64,000 bases of DNA from Flaccisagitta enflata (taxonomy: Eukaryota; Chaetognatha; Sagittoidea; Aphragmophora). This document shows, one piece after another, positions 22,560-34,012 of this stretch (the first letter of the stretch is position 1; each line of letters opens with the position of its first letter). The DNA lies in contig OZ231127.1 of NCBI GenBank assembly GCA_965153355.1, positions 7,688,001 to 7,752,000 on the forward strand, written 5' to 3'. The notes beneath the pieces were generated by a model. It made no database searches and was not told the DNA's origin. It saw nothing but the letters and a program-made list of their open reading frames with translations. The position numbers and the translations under genes were made by a program.

Positions 22560-23912
22560 CAATCCCATTTATTCTCTGATGACAATGCCATTCATTCTTT
22601 TATGACAATGCCATTCATTCTCTGATGACAATGTCATTGATTCTCTGATGAAAATGTCATTCATTCTCTGATGACAATGCCATTCATTCTTTCATGACAA
22701 TGCCATTCATTCTCTGATTACAATGCCATTCATTCTTTGATTACAATGCCATTCATTCTATGATGCTATACCATTCATTCACTGATGACAATGCCATTCA
22801 TTCTCTGATGACAATGCCATTCATTCTCTGATGACAATCCCATTCATTCTCTGATGACAATGCCATTCATTCTCTGATGACAATGCCATTCATTCTTTGA
22901 TGACAATGCCATTGATTCTCTGATGCTGTACCATTCATTCACTGATGACAATGCAATTCATTCTCTGAAGACAATGCCATTCATTCTATGATTACAATGC
23001 CATTCATTCTCTGATGTCAATACCATTCATTCACTGATGACAATGCCATTAATTCTCTGAAGACAATGCCATTCATTCTATGATTACAATGCCATTCATT
23101 CTCTGATTACAATGCCATTCATTCTCTGATGACAATGCCATTCATTCTCTGATTACAATGCCATTCATTCTCTGATTACAATGCCATTCATTCTCTGATG
23201 ACAATGCCATTCATTCTCTGATGACAATGCCATTCATTCTCTGATTACAATGCCATTCATTCTCTGATGACAATGCCATTCATTCTCTGATGACAATGCC
23301 ATTCATTCTATGATTACAATGCCATTCATTCTCTGATTACAATGCCATTCATTCTCTGATGACAATGCCATTCATTCTCTGATGACAATGCCATTCATTC
23401 TCTGATGACAATGCCATTCATTCTCTGATGACAATGCCATTCATTCTCTGATTACAATGCCATTCATTCTCTGATGACAATGCCATTCATTCTCTGATGA
23501 CAATGCCATTCATTCTCTGATGACAATGCCATTCATTCTCTGATTACAATGCCATTTATTCTCTGATGACAATGCCATTCATTCTCTAATGTTAATGCCA
23601 TTCATTCTCCGATGACAATGCCATTCATTCTCTGATGATAATGCCATTCATTCTCTGATGACAATGCCATTCATTCTCTGATTACAATGCCATTCATTCT
23701 CTGATAACAATGCTATTCATTCACTGATGACAATGCCATTCATTTGCTGGTTACAATGCCATTCATTCACTGATGACAATGCCATTCATTCTCTGGTAAC
23801 AATGTCATTCATTCTTTGATGACAATGCCATTCATTCTCTGGTTACAATGCCATTCATTCTCTGATGACAATGCCATTCATTCTCTGATGACAATGCCAT
23901 TCATTCTCTGGT
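22560..23912 (+). repeat. 23-bp minisatellite (about 59 copies) derived from exon 9
   Basis: The unit is CATTCATTCTCTGATGACAATGC-like, 23 bases, repeated with few variants (GATTACAATGCC, TGATGCTGTACC) over 1.35 kb. Exon 9 contains CATTCATTCTCAGATGACAA followed by CGC, which encodes HSFSDDN, so the repeat unit matches the end of the kringle exon at almost every position. Confidence 0.95.
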
Positions 23913-24014
23913 GGCATTTCAGTGTTGAGTTTCCAGTATCTACTTTCTCATTCTTTCACTTTTTCAGTCGGGTCAACCATTCTATTCTATACATGGTTAC
24001 AAGGAATAAAGTGA

Positions 24015-24423
24015 TTACAGACTGCATGAAAATACAACGAGAGCAGTCGCGAGAAGTTACCAAAATCTATAGCAGTACCCCCTACAGCCCATACAGTTAG
24101 TGATATGAGGTCAAATAGGGTATCAATCAAGTGCTTATGTGAATACAAGTGGCGCCATGGAGATACAGGCTGCAGAAGGGCTTAAATCAGGCTTTTTTCA
24201 ACACTCTTCAAAACGGCAAATTTTGACCCTTTCAAGAGCTGTGTCTCATGAACTGAGCTGAATCTTCCAAATCGCTCCAATGGCGCCACTTGTATTAACA
24301 TAAGCTTTCGATTGGTACCCTACATGACCATATAGCGCCTCCTAAATGGGCTGTAGGGGGAACTGCTATAGATTTGGGTCACGCTTCTGGACTGCTCTTG
24401 TTGTATTTTCATTCAGTCTGTAA
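24015..24423. mobile_element. Hairpin (foldback) element in intron 9, about 410 bp
   Basis: The ends TTACAGACTGCATGAAAATA and TATTTTCATTCAGTCTGTAA are inverted. Inner blocks such as CTATAGCAGTACCCCCTACA and CAAGTGGCGCCATGGAG have inverted partners at 24350 and 24280. There is no open frame of note. Confidence 0.75.
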
Positions 24424-24469
24424 AAACCATCAGTCTCACAGCAAGAAGCTGTAGTGCTAGTTTCCCACC

Positions 24470-24828
24470 ATAAAGGAGGCCATCTAACAGCGAGGGTGCC
24501 GTCTAACAGCATCTTTTTTCCTTTTATGGGAGTAGCAGGATCGGAGAAGTGGAGAACTAATGAAGAAATCCCAAGGTTGCCGTCTTATACAGCATCTTTT
24601 CTCCTATCAGGGGAGTGGAAGGATCGGAGAACTACTGTAGAAATCCTGAGGGTGCCATCTAACAGCATCTTTTCTCCTATCAGGGGAGTGGAAGGATCGG
24701 AGAACTACTGTAGAAATCCCGAGGTTGCCGTCTAACAGCATCTTTTCTCCTATTAGGGGAGTGGAAGGATCGGAGAACTACTGTAGAAATCCCGAGGGTG
24801 CCGTCTAACAGCATCTTTTCTGTTATCA
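24470..24828 (+). repeat. 73-bp tandem copies of exon 10 acceptor and exon start
   Basis: The unit TTTTCTCCTATCAG/GGGAGTGG is followed by AAGGATCGGAGAACTACTGT. Its acceptor AG falls at 24610, 24683 and 24756, each 73 bases apart, with the real one at 24829. A more decayed copy lies near 24530. Each copy keeps the code for GVEGSENYCRNPE but then reads into an in-frame TAA. Confidence 0.9.
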
Positions 24829-24829
24829 G

Positions 24830-24989
24830 GGGAGTGGAAGGATCGGAGAACTACTGTAGAAATCCCGAGGGTGCGTGGGAAATGGAGCCGTGGTGTTACT
24901 CAACAACACTTCCCGAAGGCGAAACTGAACGCAAAAGATTCTGTGGACTTCCAGAATGCAACGATATTTGGCAGGACTTTTATGGTACA
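24830..24989 (+). CDS. Exon 10: kringle domain, second half
   Basis: It encodes residues 332-385, beginning WGVEGSENYCRNPEGAWEME, then PWCYSTTLPEGETERKRFC and GLPEC. The cysteines at 341, 354, 370 and 375 with NYCRNP and PWCY complete a canonical six-cysteine kringle of about 86 residues. The start follows the last of four tandem acceptors. Two tandem donors (GTACA repeats) are possible. The one at 24985 gives phase 1 and the one at 24990 gives phase 0, and only the latter fits exon 11. Confidence 0.85.
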
Positions 24990-25219
24990 GTACAGTAGTT
25001 ATCCATTCATTCAAGATCATAACGGTTTTTTGAGTCAAGTTAAAATTCATTCCAAAGAACAACAACGGACCAACAGTATACAGATATGAGCTTCACTGGA
25101 GCGCATTTCAAAGGACTACACAAAATTATGCCTTATAGTGAAGCTGCCTTAATACCAATACCAAAATAACTACAAAATAACTACAAATAACTACAAAATT
25201 TCTCAGAGAAAAGCAAGTT

Positions 25220-25832
25220 GTGTGCCATAACTATGGCAAAAAAAAAAAGCGAACAACTTGTTTGTCAATGTTTCACATCCAAGTAATGAGAAAAACATAG
25301 CAAAATCCATGACCATTTTAAAGATCTGCGAAAGATCTTTCAAGTGAGACCTTGCTGGATGTTCTAGCTCTGTTCGTTTAGAAATGGCATAAGAATGAAG
25401 ACAGGTGGTCAAGAATTTGGAAATTCATTACACCATTTTCATGGGTTATCTTTATCCTAACATAAAAATTGAACGCATTGAGTTATTAATTCGTTCTTGG
25501 CGCCATTTTAAAGAAAATTTGAAGCTCTTTAATTTGCTCATGGATAACGAGTAGCTACGATAATCCTGAGCTGCATAATGGACAAAAACAGAAAGACTAA
25601 AATTCGTCATTGAAAAAGAATTGAAATAAGCACTTTTTTCAATCAGCGATTTTTTTCTTCAAACCATTGCCATTTCTAAACGAATAAAGCTACAATGACC
25701 AGCAACGTCGCGTTTGGAAGATTTTTTGCAGAGCTTTAAAACGGTCATGGATTTTCTATGGTTCAGGCCCATAGTTAAGCAGAAACTAGCAAAATAAAGT
25801 GTTCGCTTTTTTTCTTTGCCATAGTTATTAGC
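25220..25832. mobile_element. Hairpin (foldback) element in intron 10, about 613 bp
   Basis: The left end GTGCCATAACTATGGCAAAA is inverted at the right end (TTTGCCATAGTTATTAGC). The inner pair GAAATGGCATAAG / TTGCCATTTCTAAACG also matches. It has no convincing coding frame. Confidence 0.75.
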
Positions 25833-25864
25833 GGGTGCACCCTGGCGGCGCTGCACTGTATTTG

Positions 25865-26015
25865 TATTTTGGATACACGGCCAATACCAGTTGCAGACGG
25901 GTGGACAGGGGCGGAAGTGCCCTTTTTCACACTTTCCAACTCGATTACCACGGACCAACGGACCGATGGACGGACGGACAAAGCCTCTTATGTAGTTGCG
26001 TGTCCGCAACTAAAA
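25865..26015 (+). mobile_element. Family A dispersed repeat
   Basis: It runs from GGATACACGGCCAATACCAG through GACGGGTGGACAGGGGCGG, GACGGACGGACAAAGCCTCT and the terminal AGTTGCGTGTCCGCAACTAA. The terminal block is itself a near-perfect palindrome. Confidence 0.75.
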
Positions 26016-26263
26016 AGAATTTTTTTTTATTTCTTTATCGGCGGAATTTTGTTACTGGCGCGTTGGTAAGAACGTTAGTTGACTGTAAATTGCTGCACTC
26101 TTCGTCTTCATCTTTGTTCGCCTCCTTTGAATGGTCGATCTCCTCCTCAACCTCCTCTTCCCACTTCCTCTACGATCTCTTTCTCACCCTCTCATCCTCT
26201 CACCCTCTCACCCTCCCACCCTCTCACCCTCTCACCCTCTCACCCTCCCACTCTCTGATTCAG

Positions 26264-26301
26264 GTGTATTACGGCATTCCTCCGGACTTTGTTTGCGGAT
26301 T
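26264..26301 (+). CDS. Exon 11: short exon, probable
   Basis: This 38-base exon encodes VYYGIPPDFVCG plus two bases of a leucine codon. The acceptor has a long CT-rich tract of CTCACCCT repeats and GATTCAG, and the donor ATT/gtaagt is strong. Phase 0 to 2 fits exon 12 exactly and fits exon 10 only if its second tandem donor is used. No domain was recognised. An unseen exon between 10 and 11 remains possible. Confidence 0.55.
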
Positions 26302-26410
26302 GTAAGTGGATGGCCCATTCTCATTTCTGATTGTCACCATCAAGACCAAATTCTGTCAATCACAGGAGAGGGAAAATTTGTGTTTCCTTATAGTCTCTGG
26401 TAAAATAAAG

Positions 26411-26453
26411 GAGAGAGAGAGCGAGAGAGAGAGAAAGAGCGAGAGAGAGAGAG

Positions 26454-26542
<89 letters not shown>

Positions 26543-26550
26543 ACAACAAC

Positions 26551-26628
<78 letters not shown>

Positions 26629-26643
26629 CTACAACAACAACAA
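26411..26643 (+). repeat. (GA)n then (CAA)n microsatellites in intron 11
   Basis: A GA tract at 26411-26540 passes directly into CAA repeats at 26541-26643. The open frames across it are artefacts of the repeats. Confidence 0.95.
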
Positions 26644-26880
26644 CATTATCTACACTTACAATACCAGTAATGGCGGCTGTCGCCGTGAGGAAAAAAGTTG
26701 TGAGCATTGGTCACTTTTGTTTTCAGTCACTGCGAATTTCTTTACTTGATAGATCAAATCAAGAGTAATTGTATCTATTGATTGCACTGAAAATCAAGAA
26801 AACTGAGCCAAATGAGCTAGATGAGCTAAAATACTCAAAATTATTCAACCAAATAACCAGCTATGTTCACTGACATGCTT

Positions 26881-27240
26881 TTGGGCAGCTGCCCCGAAGG
26901 GCCGATGTCCTGTAGGACAGGAGGGAATTTCAAGACGTCCGTCCATCCGTCCTTCTGTCCATCCTTCCATCCCCCCCCCTTGCCTATCAGAGCATCAAAT
27001 CTGCAGTCTCAGGCCTGATTTTGGCCCTCTGAGCCCTCAAATTAGCCTTCTAAGACCTCAATTTAGCCTTTGAGAGCTCAAACGGCTCTCCAGACCTCAT
27101 ATCTGCTCTCAAGACCTCAAATCAGCCCTTCAGACCTCAAATCCGCCCTCCAGGCCTGAAATTAACTCTTCAGGCCTCATATTTGTCCTCTAGGCCTCAA
27201 GCCTGCCCCCCAAGCCTCAAATCTGCTCTTTTGAACTAAA
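26881..27240 (+). mobile_element. Family B element, left half
   Basis: It starts GGGCAGCTGCCCCGAAGGGC, then GATGTCCTGTAGGACAGGAG and a run of CGTCCRTC, followed by about 18-20 base units such as CAGACCTCAAATCAGCCCTT. The right terminus is missing. Confidence 0.65.
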
Positions 27241-27250
27241 TTCTGCCATC

Positions 27251-27424
27251 ATAACACGAAAAATATTTGTCGTAGAGTATTCTGCTTGGCGCCAAATGAA
27301 AGTGAATTATCAAATCCATTTTACCCCATCAATTTCATCGGAGGCCCCAATCAGCTAGATAAGTTCCCTAATTTCGCATAAGAAAATGAAAACCATATTT
27401 CTTTCGAATATGTTAAAAAGTCGA
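27251..27424 (+). repeat. Left arm of 174-bp inverted pair
   Basis: ATAACACGAAAAATATTTGT through TCTTTCGAATATGTTAAAAA is matched in reverse complement at 63679-63852 at roughly 80-85 percent by eye. The arms flank exons 12-14. Confidence 0.75.
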
Positions 27425-27507
27425 TTATCAGTTTATCACCTACAATATGATCTTTGACAGCAAAAAAGAATATCAATGAAAAGAATCCGTTCCCACGTTT
27501 TTATCAG

Positions 27508-27658
27508 GTGCCTTCACAAGCCCGGCTATTTTCCCCAAGCGGGTGACACTCTTACGCCTACTACAGAGGCAGGCTGTCGGGAAAACTACAGTAATCGTCA
27601 TCAGTACAAGACAACCAAATCCATTTACGTAATTAGCTACAGCTGGGGAGCTGGGGAG
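27508..27658 (+). CDS. Exon 12: Cys-poor segment of unknown family
   Basis: It encodes residues 398-448, beginning LCLHKPGYFPQAGDTLTPTT and ending ISYSWGAGE. It joins exon 11 in phase 2 (TT/G = Leu) and ends in phase 0. The acceptor is GTTTTTATCAG and the donor GAG/gtagta. The last 18 coding bases hold a duplicated AGCTGGGG. The domain is not recognised. The donor coincides with the edge of an inverted repeat that encloses most of the following intron. Confidence 0.65.
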
Positions 27659-27765
27659 GTAGTAGAACTAATTACCTGCATTTTTGTGCTTTCTTCTAGC
27701 CGTGCGTTTGCCATGTTAACTTTAGGCAAACATTTTAAGTGATTGTTTGATAGAAAGTACATACA

Positions 27766-28383
27766 GTACCTTCCGAGCAAACCCGGCTAAAACTGGAGGA
27801 TTAATTTTTGTTACTTTAATCTTATTTTTTAAACTTCACTTTTTGTATTTAACTTAATTAAAAGATACTTAATTCCTTGAACATATTTGGCTGTCAAAAA
27901 AAAATAACTCGTGAAATCAAAGTGTATGAAGACATCAATATGGAGTGTTCTAACCCAGACCATTGGATTCAGCAGAAACTTTTACCTATTGTAAACTATA
28001 AGAACAGCTCAATCAGACAATTATTTCAGGTTTTATAGCCATTTAAAGTTTTTAAGGATATTTGTTCTTAATTATTTTGAGACAATTGTCCTTAAAAACC
28101 TAAAATAGCTGTAAAACCTGAACTAATAGTCTGATTGAGCTGTTCTTGTAGTCTAAGATAGGTAAAATTTTCTGCTGAATCCAATGGTCAGGTTTAGAAC
28201 ACTCCATATTGATATCTCCATGAACTTTGATTTCACGAGTTATTTTTTTTTTGACAGCCAAATATGTTCAAGGAATTAAGTATCTTTCAATCAAGTTTGA
28301 TACAAAAAATGAAGGTTGGGAAATAAAATTAAAGTGAAAAAAATTAATCCTCCAGTTTTAGCCGGGTTTGCTCGGAAGGTGCT
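27766..28383. mobile_element. Hairpin (foldback) element, about 618 bp
   Basis: The ends GTACCTTCCGAGCAAACCCG and CGGGTTTGCTCGGAAGGTGC are inverted. The two halves, about 300 bases each, pair almost throughout (for example CAAATATGTTCAAGGAATTA on the right against its inverse on the left). It is inserted in the 302-bp arm and absent from the partner arm. Confidence 0.85.
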
Positions 28384-28522
28384 CTATCAAAAGCTTCATT
28401 TCAATACCATTTTTGACATGTTTGACCGTATCTGGCTTGGCGTATCGACCCAGACAGAAAATGGGGAGGAAAAATGTTGCAGATGCAGGTCCGGTAATTT
28501 TACCAAAATTATACCCTAAGTC

Positions 28523-29132
28523 ACTATGCATCCTAGGAACCGCCAGGACGATTTTTGGATTACTGTAAGTTTATTGTTTTGTTTAGTTTTAAGGTGCAGG
28601 AATCAATATCCGATCATTTAAAAATATTTCATCTGGCACTTTTTGAAAAAAATCAAAAATTAACAATTTTGCGTCTTATTTTGCATGCAGAATTAACTAG
28701 GTAAGTAGAAATATTTTTGGACAGTATTTTTGAATATCTGATGTAATTTCCTTTCATTTGATAGGTCACACTGTATATTTTCATGAAAAAATAAAATTTT
28801 CAATTTTTAAGCTACCGTTACTAATCTTTAACGGCAGCTTAAAAATTGAAAATTTTATTTTTTTATGAAAATATACAGTGTGACCTATCAAATGAAAGAA
28901 AATTACATCAGGAATTCAAAAATACTGTCAAAAAATATTTTCTACTTACCTAGTTAATTCTGCATGTAAAATAAGATGTAAAATTGTTAATTTTTGATTT
29001 TTTTCAAAAAGTGCCAGATGAAATATTTTTTAATGATCGGATATTGATTCCTGCACCTTAAAACTATACAAATCAATAGAGAAACTTACAGTAATCCAAA
29101 AATCGTCCTGGCGGTTCCTAGGATGCATAGTA
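28523..29132. mobile_element. Hairpin (foldback) element, about 610 bp
   Basis: The ends ACTATGCATCCTAGGAACCG and CGGTTCCTAGGATGCATAGT are perfectly inverted and the halves pair along nearly their whole length around a centre near 28825. The partner arm at 60000-60040 lacks it, which gives an apparent empty site. Confidence 0.88.
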
Positions 29133-29353
29133 AATCTTGTCAAGGGCTGCTCATGGGTGAATTCATCTCGGACTCACCCCCTACAGGGTCAGATTGGGTA
29201 TCGAAAGGTGGTGGTAATCAAGCCTAATTACTTTCCGCAGGAACTAGGCCTAACACCCGGCTCTGGACACAAAGTAACTAAAGGTATTGATTCTAATGCC
29301 TTAGATGTAATTAAAGCTAGTGACTTTTTATCAGATACTGATTCCACTATCCA

Positions 29354-29895
<542 letters not shown>

Positions 29896-30137
29896 CCATC
29901 CATGGATCGCACATAGTCAGGTTTGCGAGGGCAGGTTTCAACTTCCAAGCCAGAGGGCTGAATACAACTTGAGGGCTGATTTTGGATTTATGAGGGCCGA
30001 TTTTCAGGTGTGCAAGGGCTGATTCAAGGCTAGATTAGAGCTTAAGACGGATTGTTGGACGGACGAACGGATGGACGGACAGACAGACATCTGGAAATCC
30101 TCCCCCCCCCCCCCGATAAGCCTTTTGGGGTCGCTGA
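29896..30137 (-). mobile_element. Family B element, short decayed copy
   Basis: CCATGGATCGCACATAGTCA matches the family B tail. Then come units like GAGGGCTGATTTTGGATTTA, a GACGGACAGACAGACATCTG block and GCCTTTTGGGGTCGCTG. Confidence 0.5.
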
Positions 30138-30543
30138 AGAACGTCCCAGAAGCACCCCAGAACATCTTTGCTCTTTGGCAGTAGAAACTTTGATTTAAGA
30201 GGCGCCGTTGGTAGGTCCATGGCCATGCATGTGCCGAAGTTGGCTTCGGTTGCGAATGTTGTCTATTGATTGTTGGATAAACAATCCTACCCACAAAATT
30301 GACCTTACCGTGTTCGGTATGCATCGGAATTCGGCCTTTACAGTTCTCCGGACGAAATTGACAATGATATTTAAAGTCCGGGATTTTCTGTCTAGCTATT
30401 TGAAGTGAATTGATCTCTGACTTACTAGCAGTTGATTTCCTGTCCCTGGTCTATCGATAGCCTCTTTTGACATAAAAAAGCCCCAACCCTTCCACGAGCA
30501 GCTCGGCATCCCCATACTACACCACGGAACCGAAGGCTAAAAT
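30138..30543. other. Intron 12 sequence, no gene seen
   Basis: Non-repetitive by eye. A 66-codon open frame starting at 30208 has no motif and no usable splice context. Confidence 0.5.
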
Positions 30544-31142
30544 AATACTATCTAGGAAATAGAAATCTTCCCACCTATGAATTCATGTCATTTATCTACA
30601 TGATCACGTATATCTGTTGATTGCAAATGGATCAATGATAGATGTAGGCTCCCCCTGACTCAATTATCACCGCCAATGGCCGGTTCAGCAATTTGTAAAG
30701 TATCAGGAGGTACTTTGGAGTGATGGCTTCCAGCCTTTTTCCATGAAACAAATTTTTTCCTCCTTTTTATCTTTGAGTGATCATAACTTTTAAACGGCTG
30801 GACTGAATTTGTTGCGCAAAAAAGGAAAAAGATGCCCCTTGAAAAACTCTTCATTTTGGCCACCAATTTTTTGTCAATTGATCAAAAAACAACGGAGATA
30901 TTTAACTTTGAATGGATAAGACTTACTGTAAAAAATTCAAATTAAGAAATCTTCAAATGGAATGATTTCATTCAAATTAAGATAACTTCTAAACCCAATG
31001 AGATAGCAGGATGCGGTTCGCGTAGATGGCTTGCAAATTCGAAGAGCTTCATTTTAGTCACCAATTTTTTCTTAGTCAGATGATTTTCACAAGAGTTATA
31101 GACTGAAACGTGCGGGAAGATTTCTATTTCCTAGATAGTATT
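30544..31142. mobile_element. Inverted-repeat element, about 599 bp
   Basis: AATACTATCTAGGAAATAGA at the left end is inverted as TCTATTTCCTAGATAGTATT at the right, with inner TCTTCCCAC / GCGGGAAGA also matching. The interior pairs less well than in the neighbouring hairpins. Confidence 0.7.
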
Positions 31143-31735
31143 TTTATGACAAGGATTTTTGTATGGAAGATGATTTTTTTTTATTCAGTAAACAAGAAGA
31201 TGATCAAAAATGTACAAAAGAATCATAAGAAACATAAGAGAAAAAAGAAAAATAAGAGACATAAAAGACAAAAGAGACTTAGGTGATATAAGAGACATGA
31301 AGAGTCATGAAGAGAAATGAAGAGAAAACTTTGGAAATCGAATTTGAAATTTTCGCGTTCTGGACATTCAGACAGACAGACATACAGATGGACACACCAA
31401 GGGACACACTGTCTCATAGAGACGCGGGGACGCATCTAAAAATAGCATTTGGTAGATTCTACAAGAAAATATTTGCTACTCGGCAGGAAGAATAATCATG
31501 AGGCCTGCAGAGATATACCAATAAAGGCGGCTCTCGCGGAAAAAGGTCGTAAATTGGAGTCACTTTTTTCAGTGCATATTCTTCTGTGCTTGCATCTCAT
31601 GATGTCTGGTTGATTACTTGTCTGCTTTTGTTATTCAATCTGTGTCTCTTTTTGGTCTTCCTTTGTCTTCGAGTGTCACTTTCTCCCCTCTTTCTCTGTA
31701 TCTCTCAAAGTGTCTCTATGTGTGTGCATATGTTT
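31143..31735. other. Intron 12 sequence with AAGAGACATA-type low complexity
   Basis: A purine-rich run of AAGAGACATAAAAGA units lies at 31215-31320, and a GGACACACC..GGACGC fragment near 31390-31430 resembles the family A 3' part. No gene was seen. Confidence 0.45.
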
Positions 31736-31844
<109 letters not shown>

Positions 31845-31857
31845 TATGTGTACCATG

Positions 31858-32258
31858 CGGATAAAAAAAAAAGACGCACTTTTGGATAGCAAAGTTTGCC
31901 TATAATGTTTAAGGAAACTAAGTAAAATCTTAGGTCATTTGAAAGCTCTTTGAAAGAACTTACATTTGGCACTAATCTGGTAATGCTATCTTTTTTTGTT
32001 TAGAATTGGCATTAGTTTGAATAAAAACATTGCCCATTTTAGTTTCGCAATCCCTATGTGAAAATGCATTTTTGCAAAATAGTGCTTCTCTTTGCAGGGC
32101 TCTAGCTCCTAGACCGTTTGAGCTACAAATCTGGGATTGGTCTAGATTGAAAGAAAACTTAAAAATCTTTTGAAATGTTTTTTTCAAAAATAGTTGGAAA
32201 TAATTCTTATATGCATTTTATCAATTGATAAATAGGTGCGTCTTTTTTTTTTATCCAA
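31858..32258. mobile_element. Short inverted-repeat element, about 400 bp
   Basis: The ends GGATAAAAAAAAAAGACGCA and TGCGTCTTTTTTTTTTATCC are perfect inverses. It is flanked by TG-rich sequence on both sides, as if it had landed within a TG microsatellite. It has no coding capacity and is MITE-like. Confidence 0.75.
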
Positions 32259-32449
32259 GTGGTATGTGTGTGTTAGTGCGCGCACGCGTGTGTAGGTGTG
32301 TGTGTGTGTGTCTCTCTCTCTCTCTCTCTCTCTCTTAAGCAGAGCAAAATGCAAAAGTTATTGTCATAAAAGTTGGGGTCAGTTTGTGTAACATCTTGAC
32401 TTCTCTCATGTTACTTAGGGCCAGAAATCTGGATCAATGAAAAATTTTG

Positions 32450-32580
32450 ATTTTTGTAAAAATGCGAAAAAATAAAAAAAGATTTAAAAAACCATAATAC
32501 AAAAAATAATCATCCTAGAGACTTCTGATTGGCGCCATTTGAAAGAAAAAAATTAGCTCTTTTTGAGCTATCAATATAAA
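32450..32580 (+). repeat. Family E dispersed repeat fragment
   Basis: AAAGATTTAAAAAACCATAA and GGCGCCATTTGAAAGAAAAA match similar blocks at 4480-4660 and, inverted, at 14060-14225. Confidence 0.6.
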
Positions 32581-32749
32581 AATATATAAAATATATATAT
32601 AATATATAAACAAATATATACCCCCAGCCCTAAAACGGCTCAACTTCCGAAAATTGTTTCAAACCAAAAATGGAAAACCATTTCTCCCCTACGTTTCAAA
32701 AATTCAAATTACGTAATTCGACTTTTTTCCGATCATGTACGAGTTGTAG

Positions 32750-32871
<122 letters not shown>

Positions 32872-33621
32872 GGAAAGGTCCTTATGATAGGCATCCAATG
32901 TAGCGAGAATTGCGGGATCTAGGGCACTTTGGGGGGTCATAGGCTGTCTTAACTTTCAGTTTGGACGTCTATTTTACCTTTTCATATCGAAAATCGCCAA
33001 GCGCCTGAGCCTTTTTTTGAATTAGTTATTATCTACAAAGAAATTACAGGCAAAACTGTTCTTTTGTCTTGCTCTTATTAGAAATTCGAGCAGCAGCAGC
33101 AGCAGCAGGAGCAGCGGCAGAGGATTTGAAACAAGCTGCGGTTCCTTGATTTTTAAGGAATTTATGATAATAATAAACATTTAAAACTCAAAAGCGATTG
33201 GCGTTTTACATGGAACAGAGCATTGTCCTCTTACACACAGCAAGTTTAGACAGCCCCTCATCTACTTATCCGCTTCTTTCACTGGTGCTATGCGTTTTTA
33301 GCTGAAAATTTCGTGCCTATTTATGACTTTTAGAATATTTTTGTAACAGTTTAGTCTCGGGCGCACATCAAGACAACTTTTTAACTGGCGTAAATGTCAA
33401 TGACCTTGCATACGAGCATCCTAAGTTAATGAATGAGTCAAATAAAACAAGTTCATGAGAAGGTCGCGTGCGCCGGAACTTTCAAACAAAAAGGCGGACA
33501 AAATTTGGGATGATATAAAAAAATGAACATTAGACACTTTAAGAGTCTTGCACACAATTAAAACGATTCTTACAATCTTCAGAATTGAAAAAAAGATGAA
33601 CAGAGACAGAGACAGACAGAT
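32872..33621. other. Intron 12 sequence, no gene seen
   Basis: It contains a short (CAG)7 near 33091. No coding motif is visible. Confidence 0.5.
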
Positions 33622-33691
33622 GTTCTGACGGACGGACCGACCGACCAATGGACAAAGTGAGATGTAGAATCGCGTAGCACCCAACTAAAAA
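33622..33691 (+). mobile_element. Family A 3' fragment
   Basis: GACGGACGGACCGACCGACC then GATGTAGAATCGCGTAGCAC and ACTAAAAA, the 3' third of family A only. Confidence 0.65.
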
Positions 33692-33971
33692 TCGAGCAAT
33701 GGCTTTCAAAAGGTTGAAAACTTAACACGTAGGAATGATTCGGAATGGTAATTGTGGAAGTGATTGATCATTTTCCATTAAGTGGGTGGGGATGCTACCG
33801 ATATTTGATCTGGATGTGCAAGCAGTGGAAACGGCATAGAAATTGAGTATTGACAGCTTCCGCGTTCATAGTAACATCTGGCCTCCGTTTATAAGGGCAA
33901 TGTTGTTTCAACTTTCATATGTGTTGCATATGCGTAATATTTCGTATGCAACATATCTTGGTGTTGGTGTC

Positions 33972-33977
33972 TTGGTG
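33972..33977 (+). repeat. Target site duplication, left (TTGGTG)
   Basis: TTGGTG directly precedes the AGTAGT terminus and is repeated at 58768-58773 directly after the ACTACT terminus. Confidence 0.8.
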
Positions 33978-34012
33978 AGTAGTAAAGAAAAGGGCTTATT
34001 TTGGTGATTGAC

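Larger units (their letters stand above)
27657..29186 (+). repeat. Left arm of intron 12 inverted repeat, split by two hairpin elements
   Basis: Without the hairpin elements at 27766-28383 and 28523-29132 this arm is about 302 bases. Its inverted partner at 59965-60263 is 299. Shared blocks include TGCATTTTTGTGCTTTCTTC, CATGTTAACTTTAG, TTTTACCAAAATYATACC and CTCGGACTCACCCCCTA. Confidence 0.85.

Noticed and set aside
22560-23912. CRISPR array
   Set aside because: Repeats are directly adjacent with no unique spacers, in a eukaryotic intron.
30208-30408. Possible additional exon between exons 12 and 13
   Set aside because: No cysteine pattern, no convincing acceptor and donor in the required phase, and exon 12 already joins exon 13 in frame.
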